Source: Paenibacillus oenotherae (GTDB taxonomy: Bacteria; Bacillota; Bacilli; Paenibacillales; Paenibacillaceae). Taken from it: a stretch of DNA of 64,000 bases. Each line of letters begins with the position of its first letter. The first letter of the stretch is position 1. The notes below the pieces were generated by a model that did not search any database, had not been told where the DNA came from, and worked only from the letters and a program-made list of their open reading frames with translations. This document shows positions 51,566 through 60,380 of the stretch, one piece after another. Position numbers and translations under genes: made by a program. The stretch lies in contig NZ_JAHZIJ010000002.1 of the NCBI RefSeq assembly GCF_019443105.1, positions 62,001 through 126,000 of the forward strand, written 5' to 3'.

Positions 51566-51711
51566 TCATCCCATCTTTTTATGATCCCCTTCTTGCTTGG
51601 CAGAACTCCTCTGTTCAACAATTCCCTCCAGGTATTCGGTAAATTTGGAATGACCGCTATAGGATAGAAACAGCCATTCCATCGCACGAGTCATCGCGAT
51701 ATACAACTGCC
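51566..51711 (-). pseudogene. C-terminal scrap of a UvrD/HelD-type helicase
   Basis: 48 codons read RQLYIAMTRAMEWLFLSYSG and on to QEGDHKKMG and a stop. LYIAMTRA is motif VI of superfamily 1 helicases, followed by a normal C-terminal tail. An in-frame stop lies directly upstream, and the cupin gene takes up the preceding DNA, so the rest of the helicase is gone. Confidence 0.75.
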
Positions 51712-51712
51712 T

Positions 51713-52273
51713 TTATACTTGAGTGATAACGCCTCCCTCTTCCCTTTGACAGCATCCTGGAGGCGGGCCGAGAATAAGCGATTCCTTAATGGGAGCCACT
51801 GCATTGGCGTATTCTTGCTCATTCACGCAGTAGGCTCTCCCAATAACTTCCTTTGGAATGCAGCGCAGGAAGTCCGATCCGAACACAATATCAGGTGTCG
51901 GTTGATCGAAAATTGCCAGCACATAGGCATGGTCGGATTCAGTAATAATCCAATGAAACCAGCCCTTCGGAAAGATGGATACTTGGCCCGGCTTCAGACG
52001 ATAGGACATCAGCCGCTGAGTGAACGGGTTAAACACAGATGTAATGACCTCTCCGCTTATAACAACGATCATCTCCGTCACGTTCGTATGCCAATGCGGC
52101 TGGACGATGATCCCCTTCGTCATATGAATGTTGAAGAAGCCGTTCTGAATGGCCGGGAGCTGCGGCCCGAACAGCTGTGTAATATAATTAAACCGGTCAC
52201 GCTTATAGTTGAGCACTTGATTGGAATCAGCAGCCAGCTTCAGATCGGGAGCTTGCAGAATGCTGTCTATCAT
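51713..52273 (-). CDS. Cupin-domain protein
   Basis: 186 residues, single cupin. Metal ligands are in PHWHTNVTEMIVVISGEV (His, His, Glu) and the second motif GQVSIFPKGWFHWIITE (His). Germin-like and oxalate-decarboxylase-like cupins share this layout; Mn or Fe is likely. No signal peptide. Its stop abuts a truncated helicase remnant, which suggests it came in by a rearrangement. Confidence 0.82.
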   Translation of the reverse strand: MIDSILQAPDLKLAADSNQVLNYKRDRFNYITQLFGPQLPAIQNGFFNIHMTKGIIVQPHWHTNVTEMIVVISGEVITSVFNPFTQRLMSYRLKPGQVSIFPKGWFHWIITESDHAYVLAIFDQPTPDIVFGSDFLRCIPKEVIGRAYCVNEQEYANAVAPIKESLILGPPPGCCQREEGGVITQV

Positions 52274-52494
52274 AACCTATTCCTCCTTATGGGCGAACGT
52301 CTACTTACTGTATGCCCAAGCGGATTTATTTGACACTCGGTTATTCCGCAAAATTCCCATGCTCGCCACTGATGGCTAACGGTAGAACAACCTCTGTTCA
52401 GAGCACCCCGGGGAACGGAACCACCTACATGATGGCAATCCCTCTGTAGCAAAGTAGGATTCCCGCTCCGAATGACCTGATCCTGCTGAAAGGT

Positions 52495-52593
52495 GGTCGA
52501 CCGAGTGCAATCATGCAGCGGAAATGCGGTCGATCGAGAGCAATCATGCAGCGGAAATGTGGTCGATCGAGAGCAATCATGCAGCGGAACATC
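52495..52593. repeat. 33-bp tandem repeat, three copies
   Basis: Units start at 52495, 52528 and 52561: GGTCGATCGAGAGCAATCAT then GCAGCGGAAATGT. The first copy differs at a few sites. Confidence 0.9.
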
Positions 52594-52697
52594 GCTCTTT
52601 TTGGAGCTGTGCAGGGTGCCCATCCTGCTGAATCAGGTGGTGCGATCTGGAAATTCCTGCGTAAATACAGGCTTTCTCCCCGTTCCGGCTTGTTAAA

Positions 52698-52783
52698 GAA
52701 GAAATGCCTGCGCAAGCGCAGGCATTTCTTCTTATTCGCCTATATTCGAACCATTCTGCCTCGAATTCCTGCCACATTGCAGG
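52698..52783. repeat. CCTGC/GCAGG palindromes
   Basis: 52698-52713 and 52716-52731 are a perfect 16-bp inverted repeat (GAAGAAATGCCTGCGC) with a two-base loop. A second CCTGC-CACATT-GCAGG palindrome is at 52768-52783. Confidence 0.85.
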
Positions 52784-52818
52784 TATTCGGCCTTCTGCAC
52801 GTTCTATTAACCGAAATG

Positions 52819-53000
52819 CCTGCACCTACGCAGGCATTGCCGAACTTACGCAGGCATCCCCCTGCACTTACGCAGGCATTGCCGAACTTGCGCAGGCATC
52901 CCCCTGCACTTACGCAGGCTTTGCCGAGCTTGCGCAGGCATCCCCCTGCACTTACGCAGGCTTTGCCGAACTTGCGCGGGCATTCCTACACCTACGCAGG
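52819..53000. repeat. 42-bp tandem array built of palindromes
   Basis: Units at 52819, 52861, 52903 and 52945, with a degenerate one at 52985. Each holds CCTGCACTTACGCAGGC then TTGCCGAACTTGCGCAGGC, so it is a chain of the same palindrome family found elsewhere in the window. One frame would read 14-residue repeats (CTYAGIAELAQASP). Confidence 0.9.
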
Positions 53001-53061
53001 GGTTGCTGCTCGCCTATGCTAGCGGAAGCCAAGGCTGGCAAGCTGGATCGCTATTGCTTCG

Positions 53062-54378
53062 TCAGGCTTGATAGTACGTACCCTCGAAATCGAAGCGCAG
53101 GTTCGCCGTGATCGCAAGCGTCGATAGAATGCTGACAGCAAGGTTGTTCGTAGCTGTGTTGACGACAAGATTAACATTCGTAATTTTGACCCCGCCGATC
53201 TTGGTCATCAACAGATTCGCTGTTAATGCAGTCCCATTCCAGCTCACATCCGCCACTGCGAGAAGGTTATTATCGGCAGCGCCTCCCCGGACGGTGACTC
53301 GCCCGTACATAGCTGTCGGCAGCGGGAATAAATCAACGTTGGTTGCGGTATTGGCCGTGATTGGGGTCGCCAACGTCTTGGCGCCGAACTTTTTGATCGT
53401 CGCACCTGTGCTCCCGGCCGTTCCTGTATAGGTCAGAATCGTTGTTGGAGCAATGTCGGAGACGATGCTGTCGATGATCGCCCCGCTGGCTCCCTGTGCC
53501 AGATTCGGCGTGTTAATCGATACGACCGTGCCGATAACACGAACACCGCTGCCGGCTCTGACCGCAAGCGTGCAATCCTCGACGACGCAGCCTTCAGCAT
53601 AGATCGGAACAGAGCCTCCATCGGCATTAATTCCTAACGCGAAGCCTTTGATATAGTTGTTCGCTATATTGGCCGGGATGACCCCTGTAGGATCATATAT
53701 TCTCCATATACCGGTGTTTGTTTTTTCGGTTCCTTCTTTAATAAAGAAGTTGCTGTTCACAATAGGCATTCTCGGTGTTCCGCTTCCGCCGTTATGCAGA
53801 ATTTTCGCTCCGCCCTTGAGATTCCCCCTGAATACATTGCCGACAACGATCGTATTCTCCTGGTCGTCCTCAATATGCAGCCCTTCCTGACGGCTCTTGT
53901 TCACGATATTGCCAATCGCGAGCACTTCTCTCGCATTGGCAATGCCGATGCCAAACCCTGCATTGATCGGATCGTCAGGATCCTCATCCGCCGTGAGCCT
54001 GTTACCCATAATAAAAACTTCTCTTACTCCGTCATAACTTTCCCCGACAGAACTGGAGGGAACGTTAATCTCAATCGCATCTGATTTCTTGGAATAGACA
54101 TTGTTATTCAATATTCTGAACGTGCGGCCATTCTTGGCAGCGGAATTGATCAAAATACCGTAAGTATTCGCTTGAATGTCATTCCCGCTTAACTCCACAT
54201 CTTCAATATTTGGGGTGTTAATATGAACTGCGTTAGTAGGAGACACCAGGTTCTCGTTCGCGAGCTTGGATCTAAAGTTCGGGGCTTTGCCCGTCGTAAA
54301 AGTAATACTGTTGCCCGTACCGTCAATCAATAAATTTTCCTCAATTTTGCTTGCTGGTCCTGTCTTGGAGATTGCCAA
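53062..54378 (-). CDS. Right-handed parallel beta-helix protein
   Basis: About 438 residues. The first ~300 residues show repeated short strands with Asn-rich turns (IEDVELSGNDIQANTYGILI, REVFIMGNRLT, AREVLAIGNIVNKS, ENTIVVGNVFRGN), as in pectate-lyase-like and phage tailspike folds; the last ~130 form a separate Thr/Ala/Asn-rich domain ending RFDFEGTYYQA. No signal peptide and no clear catalytic site. A TTG at 54378 (giving MAISKTGPASK) has AAAGG at usable spacing; a GTG at 54387 is the alternative. Possibly a spore or cell-surface adhesin or a phage-derived protein. Confidence 0.7.
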   Translation of the reverse strand: MAISKTGPASKIEENLLIDGTGNSITFTTGKAPNFRSKLANENLVSPTNAVHINTPNIEDVELSGNDIQANTYGILINSAAKNGRTFRILNNNVYSKKSDAIEINVPSSSVGESYDGVREVFIMGNRLTADEDPDDPINAGFGIGIANAREVLAIGNIVNKSRQEGLHIEDDQENTIVVGNVFRGNLKGGAKILHNGGSGTPRMPIVNSNFFIKEGTEKTNTGIWRIYDPTGVIPANIANNYIKGFALGINADGGSVPIYAEGCVVEDCTLAVRAGSGVRVIGTVVSINTPNLAQGASGAIIDSIVSDIAPTTILTYTGTAGSTGATIKKFGAKTLATPITANTATNVDLFPLPTAMYGRVTVRGGAADNNLLAVADVSWNGTALTANLLMTKIGGVKITNVNLVVNTATNNLAVSILSTLAITANLRFDFEGTYYQA

Positions 54379-54547
54379 TTCAACCACACCTTTCTTGTTT
54401 TTTATTCTCTTTTTGTTAATTATTGCTTTATATTACAGGCATATTATTACATTAAGTGACTTTTATGTTAATAGTGCTTTAGTAGGAATATAATGAATTT
54501 TCAGTTAATTTTAAAAGATCTTTGTAATTCCGTTTTCACTGGGGAAT

Positions 54548-54625
54548 AAAAAATCCCCTCCAGCCGACAAGTCCGAGGACAGCCCGTACGGGTTGTCCTT
54601 CTTTTGTCTCTACCGGAAGGGGATT
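54548..54625 (-). terminator. Long composite terminator
   Basis: Outer arms AATCCCCT/AGGGGATT enclose an inner hairpin AGGACAGCCCG/CGGGTTGTCCT. On the minus strand it ends in TTTTTTATT, after the VOC gene. Confidence 0.8.
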
Positions 54626-54647
54626 CTTAGCAGAAATCGTTTAAACC

Positions 54648-55070
54648 TTAATATTCTCCAATTCCTAGGTTGAACTGCCATTCTACGCCATACTTGTCCG
54701 TTAAGCTGCCGTAGCACTTGCTCCAGAACGTTTCCTGCAGCTCCATGCCGATCTTGCCGCCTACTTGCAGCTTGGAGAACGCGGATTTCAGTTCATCCTC
54801 GTTGTCCATGACCAGGGCGAGGCTGACGTTATTCCCCACAGTAAAGGGCATGCCTGGGAAAACATCGGAGAACATGACATTACTGCCGCTAATTACTAGC
54901 CGTGTATGCATGATCAAGCTCTTCGCTTCCTCTGGAAGTGGATATTCCGGGCTCGGCGGTGTGTCTCCAAAGGTCATGAATTTGGGCTCTTCCGTTCCGA
55001 ATACCTCCGCGTAGAACAGTACGGCTTCACGGCAATTTCCATTAAAATTCAAATAAACATCGACAGACAC
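54648..55070 (-). CDS. PhnB-like VOC (glyoxalase-fold) protein
   Basis: 140 residues with the PhnB/YjdN pattern: VYLNFNGNCREAVLFYAEVFGTE, HTRLVISGSNVMFSDVFPG, WSKCYGSLTDKYGVEWQFN. Family members share the glyoxalase fold, but their reactions are mostly unknown. The GTG at 55070 is preceded by AAAGGAG at ideal spacing; the ATG at 55121 has no ribosome site. Single-gene unit. Confidence 0.87.
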   Translation of the reverse strand: MSVDVYLNFNGNCREAVLFYAEVFGTEEPKFMTFGDTPPSPEYPLPEEAKSLIMHTRLVISGSNVMFSDVFPGMPFTVGNNVSLALVMDNEDELKSAFSKLQVGGKIGMELQETFWSKCYGSLTDKYGVEWQFNLGIGEY

Positions 55071-55359
55071 TTGCTCAGCTCCTTTGTTTTGAGGGGATTG
55101 TTTTTGCAGTTCCCATTTCATAGTAAATCATTCGTGGGTTCTAATCAATGCTGCATCATCCGCATGGCTAATATTATTAACATGCCCCGTTTGACCGTAT
55201 GCTTGTTCCCCTGCGTATCGAGTGGAAATCACAACGGCTGCTGCAGCTAGAGCATCCCTAAATGACAATGCAATCGAATAACCGTACCGTTTAATCTATG
55301 TTCATTGCGTTTAACTATATGGGTGAAGGATAGCTCATATCTAGGAGGTCGAGATAATA

Positions 55360-56262
55360 ATGTTCAAACGCATGGATGAGATCATGATCGAGATTCCTGA
55401 TGTTGAAAAGCCGGACCCCAATGCTGCCGCTGCCGTTCAAGAGTTGTTGGGCGGAAAGTTCGGCGAAATGTCGACGTTAAACAACTACCTATACCAATCC
55501 TTTAATTTCCGTTCCAAAGAAAAGCTCAAGCCTTTCTACGATCTGGTCATGAGTATTACGGCGGAAGAGCTCGGCCATGTTGAGCTGGTATCGCATGCCG
55601 TCAATAAATGTCTGCGAGGCTCAACGAAATATAAGAAACCGGACTCCACTCCGCTCGCCTCCGTTAAGGATGCCCGCTTGTCCTATCCGTTCCTGGCAGG
55701 CGCACAAGGCGCTATGCCATTCGACTCAATGGGAAATCCATGGACCGGAGCGAATGTGTTCAACAGCGGCAATCTGGTGGAGGATTTGCTTCACAATTTC
55801 TTTCTGGAATGCGGGGCCAGAACACATAAAATGAAAGTGTATGAGATGACGGATCATCCCGCTGCGCGCGAAGTCGTAGGATTCCTTCTCGTGCGGGGCG
55901 GTGTTCACGTTGTAGCTTACGCCAAGGCATTGGAGATTGCGACAGGTGTTGACGTCACGAAGCTTATCCCTATCCCCTCACTGAGCAACAAGTCATTCAA
56001 CGAAGCTGCGAAATATGAGGAAAAAGGCGTTCATACGCGGCTGTATACTTGGAGCGACAACGATTTTAATGCCATCGAACAGATCTGGAAAGGCACTCAT
56101 CCTGAAGATGGCTTGCCGCTGGAAGTGATTCAAGGCGTACCGGAGGGCGTGCCGATACCAGAGGCTCCCGAAGTGGAGGAGGAATTTGCCCCGGGAATCT
56201 CGGCCGAGGATTTTAAACAAATCGCCAAACGGCTGAAAATGTCCGGCAATATTAGGGACTGA
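55360..56262 (+). CDS. Manganese catalase
   Basis: 300 residues. The di-manganese ligands are visible: Glu36 (GGKFGEMST), Glu70 and His73 (TAEELGHVE), Glu150 (FFLECGART) and His183 (RGGVHVVAY). It breaks down hydrogen peroxide without heme; in Bacilli such proteins (YdbD, CotJC types) act in stationary phase or in the spore coat. Strong AGGAGG ribosome site. The Pro/Glu-rich C-terminus (PEGVPIPEAPEVEEE) is a flexible extension. Confidence 0.95.
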   Translation: MFKRMDEIMIEIPDVEKPDPNAAAAVQELLGGKFGEMSTLNNYLYQSFNFRSKEKLKPFYDLVMSITAEELGHVELVSHAVNKCLRGSTKYKKPDSTPLASVKDARLSYPFLAGAQGAMPFDSMGNPWTGANVFNSGNLVEDLLHNFFLECGARTHKMKVYEMTDHPAAREVVGFLLVRGGVHVVAYAKALEIATGVDVTKLIPIPSLSNKSFNEAAKYEEKGVHTRLYTWSDNDFNAIEQIWKGTHPEDGLPLEVIQGVPEGVPIPEAPEVEEEFAPGISAEDFKQIAKRLKMSGNIRD

Positions 56263-56291
56263 TCTGCAGCTGCAGCACGGCATAAATCGAC

Positions 56292-56343
56292 ACGAAGGGC
56301 CGTCCCATCAGTCACTTGAGTGACATGCGGAACAGCCCTTCGT
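56292..56343. terminator. Terminator after the Mn catalase
   Basis: ACGAAGGGC pairs with GCCCTTCGT around an inner GTCACT/AGTGAC stem; only TTCTATT follows. Confidence 0.7.
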
Positions 56344-56380
56344 TCTATTGGCTTCGTCCACTATCCGCCAATACCGTTTA

Positions 56381-56989
56381 CTATGAATAATTTTCGATCG
56401 GTTCCCCATTGAGCTTGAATGACTTCCACAGCTCTTTATCCTGAATTTTGCCAAATACAAAGTCTACCACTTTTTGGGATGGCGCTGTGAACTCATTGCC
56501 TTCCCCGTCGACGATCCGAATCGTTGTAGCTTGTGCCGAAGCGCCATATAATACTGTGGTCATCAGACCTTCATGGTTCTCCAATAGGGACAAAATATTA
56601 TCCTCGAGTGTAAAAACAATATCATGCGTATTTTCACTTGCAATGATTTGCACGGAATCGACGCCGTATTCTTTCGTAAACCTTAACAGCTCCGACATAT
56701 CTAATGTATACAGCACGGACATACGATTGAACTTGCTTATATCAACAGACTGCGCTTTACTGTCATAAACAAATTTAAGGCCTATTTTCTGTAAAATGTT
56801 GGCCGGGACATAAACTTCTCCCTGGAACAGAATCGCCGGATTTTTCGCTGGCTTTACTATAGTTCCGTCTGATTTGACTTTCACGACCGGGTTTCCTTTA
56901 AACTCTCCATGCAAACTTTTACTCTGTCCGCTCGCTGTACTTGCCAATAAAATCAAAATAATAACGGATGCAATTCCAAACCTTTTCAT
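56381..56989 (-). CDS. Secreted copper-amine-oxidase-like (stalk) domain protein
   Basis: 202 residues. Signal peptide MKRFGIASVIILILLASTASG, then a short beta domain: KNPAILFQGEVYVPANILQKIGLKFVYDSKAQSVDIS matches the copper amine oxidase N-terminal domain repeated in many Paenibacillus cell-wall proteins. These domains bind no copper as a rule and serve as wall or sensor modules. The rest is unassigned. Likely exported. Confidence 0.8.
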   Translation of the reverse strand: MKRFGIASVIILILLASTASGQSKSLHGEFKGNPVVKVKSDGTIVKPAKNPAILFQGEVYVPANILQKIGLKFVYDSKAQSVDISKFNRMSVLYTLDMSELLRFTKEYGVDSVQIIASENTHDIVFTLEDNILSLLENHEGLMTTVLYGASAQATTIRIVDGEGNEFTAPSQKVVDFVFGKIQDKELWKSFKLNGEPIENYS

Positions 56990-57222
56990 TGTTTTCCCCC
57001 TATGGATTTGTTCTTTATTACTTATACAACATATTCATCCATTTTTCTATATCCATTTCGATGGTGCAGCATTATTCTACTCTTAAACGTATAAAGGGGC
57101 TGCATGTCCCGAACACTGCGTTCCATTTACAAAATATCACGGAGGCGGCAAACACCCAAGCATGAACCAACTTCCGGACATATTCTACAGGGTACCTTAT
57201 ACGGAAGGAGGTGCATGGATAA

Positions 57223-57339
57223 ATGTCCGGTTTCGTTGGTGGAGCATTCACAAACGCAGGAACGATCCTTGTTCTGTTTATTTTGTTGGTGATAGTCGCT
57301 TGCAGTTGCATGGGCTTCGGCGGCTTTGGCGGCTATTAA
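57223..57339 (+). CDS. YjcZ family sporulation peptide
   Basis: 38 residues: MSGFVGGAFTNAGTILVLF, a hydrophobic helix and a Gly/Phe-rich tail MGFGGFGGY. This is the standard form of YjcZ-type small membrane proteins made during sporulation. Ribosome site GGAAGGAGG twelve bases ahead. Too short for most gene finders. Confidence 0.82.
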   Translation: MSGFVGGAFTNAGTILVLFILLVIVACSCMGFGGFGGY

Positions 57340-57695
57340 TTTCCGGGACGCAGCTTGCTCATATACATTCCACCCTTCCACTTCCCTAACAACACGATAA
57401 GACACTTGCCGAGAACGAAACCTGCAATAGTGCAGGAAATCCGGTTAGACGTAGCGGTAGAAGGTAGAATGCCTGCAATAGCGCAGGAATATGGGGCGCA
57501 TTAGTCCAATAGAATCGAATACGACGCAAAAGCCTGCGCCTCAGCAGGCTTTTCGTCATTCAACGGGGCGGAATGAGAGAAAGCCTGCCTTAACTCAGGT
57601 TTGTTCGCCGTTTGAAGAAACGCTATTGCCCGACGTTGTATATTTTTTGACCCTATTTTATAATAAACTCAGTTCTGTTGACGGAGGGATTGCTA
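57340..57695. other. Intergenic palindrome field
   Basis: No gene. Palindromes at 57421-57436 and 57472-57487 (CCTGC-N6-GCAGG), 57528-57553 (AAAAGCCTGC/GCAGGCTTTT, terminator-like for the YjcZ gene) and a decayed one near 57580-57602. Confidence 0.75.
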
Positions 57696-58100
57696 GTGTC
57701 GCTATCTAAGAAAGAATTGATTCGTTCTATCGAAGAGCATCTCGTAAACTTTCAGGATCGGGCTATTATCCTGCTTCTGAGCGAAGGTTTAACCCAGGAA
57801 CAAATTCTTCATCTGACGATTGATAGCTTGGACAGCGCCAATAATAGACTCCAACTGGCCCCTGCTGCAGAAGCGATCACTCTGGATGACTACATCATGA
57901 CGATCATGCTTAAAGCCTCCCAAGAGAAGGAATATTACGCCAACAACGGACATTCTGAAATTAAGAATAGGTTGGAGAAAACATCCCGCTACATCATTCG
58001 GTTCGCTGAAGGTGTGCGAAGAGATGTCTTCGGCATCCACTTTAGAATTAAAAATATTGCTATGCGATACGAGCTGCAAGAGCCATACCCTTGGCAATAG
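57696..58100 (+). CDS. Integrase-fold fragment protein, related to the MrpR-like gene
   Basis: 134 residues, GTG start with GGAGGG seven bases ahead. VNFQDRAIILLLSEGLTQEQ and a C-terminal SRYIIRFAEGVRRDVFGIHF align by eye with LNFQDKAVILAIFEGIGGKE and SSYVIKHIVNRHG of the protein at 61645-62661. So it corresponds to the C-terminal, integrase-like domain alone, without the core-binding domain and without catalytic Arg/His/Tyr. It could compete with or modulate the larger repressor-like protein. It is transcribed towards the phage-like block. Confidence 0.7.
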   Translation: MSLSKKELIRSIEEHLVNFQDRAIILLLSEGLTQEQILHLTIDSLDSANNRLQLAPAAEAITLDDYIMTIMLKASQEKEYYANNGHSEIKNRLEKTSRYIIRFAEGVRRDVFGIHFRIKNIAMRYELQEPYPWQ

Positions 58101-58123
58101 AACGGCTTGTTTGCATCAACAGA

Positions 58124-58375
58124 TCATCTGTCTTTTCTGCCGAAGGCCAGGCTTCCGCGATTAGATGCGAATCGTTCCTTCCAATCCGTACGCCGTGGCT
58201 CAGGCTGTCGTAATGTCCTTTTATCGGGCAGGATGTACTGAAAGGAGAGACCGTGCTTTCTGCAATGCTCCCTCGCCGCCTGCTCGGCTTGAATTCTGCC
58301 AGAGGGAAGAGAATGGATGATGCAGGCTTTGCCCTCCATCGTATTCGCAATGCCATAAAAAGTTGAATAAGCCAT
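58124..58375 (-). CDS. Small hypothetical protein
   Basis: 83 residues, basic, MAYSTFYGIANTMEGKACII at the N-terminus. AAGGAGATTAACTACT precedes the ATG. No family recognised. It follows the RecJ-like gene by 37 bases on the same strand and probably belongs to the phage-like operon. Confidence 0.65.
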   Translation of the reverse strand: MAYSTFYGIANTMEGKACIIHSLPSGRIQAEQAAREHCRKHGLSFQYILPDKRTLRQPEPRRTDWKERFASNRGSLAFGRKDR

Positions 58376-58412
58376 AGTAGTTAATCTCCTTGCTTGTATT
58401 ATTTTTATATTA

Positions 58413-60092
58413 CTAACAATTGGTTCTCCAGCTATCTATAATGATCTGATTGACCGCTTCTGCTTCTCCTGGCTTCCTTCTGATCCATTTATTAATATTC
58501 AGGGTACCGATTATTTCGATTGGAATACCAAGCGGCAGGGCAGCCGCAAATTCCCTGTCTGCTCTGAACTTGATCGCCTCGAGTGCAAAAGGGTTCCGGC
58601 TGAGCTTCTCCGTTCGATGCTCCGATTCTAAAGCAAGCTCCAATCTAAGTACATCCCCATCTCCGATATGCGATTTCTCCAACACGATGACATTGCGAAC
58701 AAGAAATTTGGCCTCATTGAAGTCCTTCCCTGTTAACCTGTATATGTCTTTAATCTCATGGATAAGCGCTGCTGTTATTGCATCCGCATTCAGCTCTAAT
58801 TCGTAAACAGCCATTGGCTCAAAGCACTGATTCCCTAATGCTTCATTCAATGATCGTCTGAAGCTCTCGAGATTGGATTTGTTTATGCATACACCGCCAG
58901 CAGTCTGATGTCCCCCTGAATGAACCACTTCCGGCAGCGCTCTAATATAGTCCAGCAGCGGAAATGCTCCTGCAGCTCTGAAGCTGCCGCAATATTGTTC
59001 CGGACACTCCCGACTCTCGCCCAGAATGATAAAAGGCCGCTGGTATAATCGGGCCAACTCCCCGGCAATAAGACCGTTAAACCCCCGGCCTAACCGGGTG
59101 TCAACAATGACAGTACATTGGTCCCTGCTTGATGAATCGATGGCTGGTATTATTCTTTTTAGCGCTTCTCTTTGAATTTTTTTTCTTTCTTTATTGAGCT
59201 TATTTGCCTTTTTGGCTATTTGGCCGGCTTTGGCGGGATCGTCCTCGGTCAGCAGTGCAAGAATAATCTCCATTCTATCCATACGTGTTGCCGCATTGAC
59301 ATAGGAAGTGATGGAATAGCCGATATCCGTCGCCGAGAGCTCCCCTCTTCTACCCATCATATCAAGCGCTGTTCTTAATCCGGGATTGCTGATGTTGTCC
59401 AATGCTTCACGCACAATATACCGGTTCTCGTATTCAAGCATCGACATCTGGTCACTGTAAATTCCTGTACCTGCCAGATCGATGAAGAGTCCGCTTCTGT
59501 TGTCGCCCATCCGATCATCCAGATGATTACATATTTTCCAGGAAACCAGGGAGCCAGAAGCCGATTTGTTAGGGTACAGACATCCCTCTTGCTGCGGATT
59601 AACAAGAATACAGTAAGGATTGGGGCTGCTCATTGCGTGATGGTCCAAAATAATAATGTCGATTCCGCGCTCCGCGATCTCTCGGCACGCCTCAGGCTCG
59701 TCCGATGAGCTGTCAACAATGATCAGCAAATTCGTCCCTTGCGGTATTCTATCCTTGGCCTTCTCGATGCCATGCCCCTCCGACCGCTGTGCGTGAAAAT
59801 AGCTCACTTGCTCGGTGTAATGTCTCAAATACCGGTACATAATCGTGCAGGATACGCAGCCATCAAAGTCGGCATCGGCATAGATCGAGATTTTCTCGTT
59901 ATTATGAATGGCCTTCATGATGCGGCTGCCGGCAAGATCAATGTTCTTCAGCAGCCGGGGATCATGAAGCTCATCAGACGCAGGGTTAAAGAACCTGTCA
60001 GGCTCTTCAATACCATGAATTTTTATAAGCTTTTCTTTCATAGAATCGGCTAGAGAATAGGGCACTGCAGGCTCCCGTTTTGTCCACTTCAT
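58413..60092 (-). CDS. DHH-family RecJ-like nuclease, phage type
   Basis: 559 residues. Motif I reads YADADFDGCVS (Asp73-Asp77), the DHH motif is ILDHHAMSSP (150-152), and the DHHA1 part ends HSGGHQTAGG. RecJ degrades single-stranded DNA 5' to 3' with Mn/Mg. The length and divergence from housekeeping RecJ, and the phage-like neighbours, resemble the SPbeta protein YorK. Role in phage recombination or replication is inferred. Confidence 0.85.
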   Translation of the reverse strand: MKWTKREPAVPYSLADSMKEKLIKIHGIEEPDRFFNPASDELHDPRLLKNIDLAGSRIMKAIHNNEKISIYADADFDGCVSCTIMYRYLRHYTEQVSYFHAQRSEGHGIEKAKDRIPQGTNLLIIVDSSSDEPEACREIAERGIDIIILDHHAMSSPNPYCILVNPQQEGCLYPNKSASGSLVSWKICNHLDDRMGDNRSGLFIDLAGTGIYSDQMSMLEYENRYIVREALDNISNPGLRTALDMMGRRGELSATDIGYSITSYVNAATRMDRMEIILALLTEDDPAKAGQIAKKANKLNKERKKIQREALKRIIPAIDSSSRDQCTVIVDTRLGRGFNGLIAGELARLYQRPFIILGESRECPEQYCGSFRAAGAFPLLDYIRALPEVVHSGGHQTAGGVCINKSNLESFRRSLNEALGNQCFEPMAVYELELNADAITAALIHEIKDIYRLTGKDFNEAKFLVRNVIVLEKSHIGDGDVLRLELALESEHRTEKLSRNPFALEAIKFRADREFAAALPLGIPIEIIGTLNINKWIRRKPGEAEAVNQIIIDSWRTNC

Positions 60093-60109
60093 GTCAGTTC
60101 AGCACCTTC

Positions 60110-60334
60110 TTATCGGAAAATAAAATCACTATTTTTATATTTAAAATACAGCATCCTGCATACTAATCCATACCCGTAGTTCTCCCGGTTCTTATCATCC
60201 AGCACATAAGACTCACCGTTGCTGTCCCATCTGACCAGGTAGAGCTTATTCTGTGTAAACATTCCGAATCTGCTGACTTGAGGCCTGGCAAACTCCGCTT
60301 CTTCAAGCGAGCATGCCTCCAGTATGAGCTCCAA
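60110..60334 (-). CDS. Small hypothetical protein
   Basis: 74 residues, TTG start after GGGGAGAGGG. Central LYLVRWDSNGESYVLDDKNR suggests a small beta domain. No family recognised. It is 17 bases upstream of the RecJ-like gene and probably co-transcribed. Confidence 0.6.
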   Translation of the reverse strand: MELILEACSLEEAEFARPQVSRFGMFTQNKLYLVRWDSNGESYVLDDKNRENYGYGLVCRMLYFKYKNSDFIFR

Positions 60335-60380
60335 AACCCTCTCCCCTTTCGTTGGGCGAGCGACTCTCCATTAAGCCGGG

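Larger units (their letters stand above)
52274..53061. other. Repeat-dominated intergenic region
   Basis: Nearly 800 bases without a supported gene. It holds a 33-bp tandem repeat, a perfect 16-bp palindrome, other CCTGC/GCAGG palindromes and a 42-bp tandem array. Frames stay open through both arrays because 33 and 42 are multiples of three, but no start with a ribosome site was found. Confidence 0.65.

Noticed and set aside
52819-53000. CRISPR array
   Set aside because: Repeats are head-to-tail without unique spacers, and no cas genes are present.
52704-53111. Protein with 14-residue repeats
   Set aside because: Open only because the repeat period is 42 bases; no ribosome site and no homologous fold, so kept as a repeat.
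55260-55345. SigB-type promoter before the Mn catalase
   Set aside because: GTTTAA and GGGTGA are present, but the spacing is too short for a SigB promoter.
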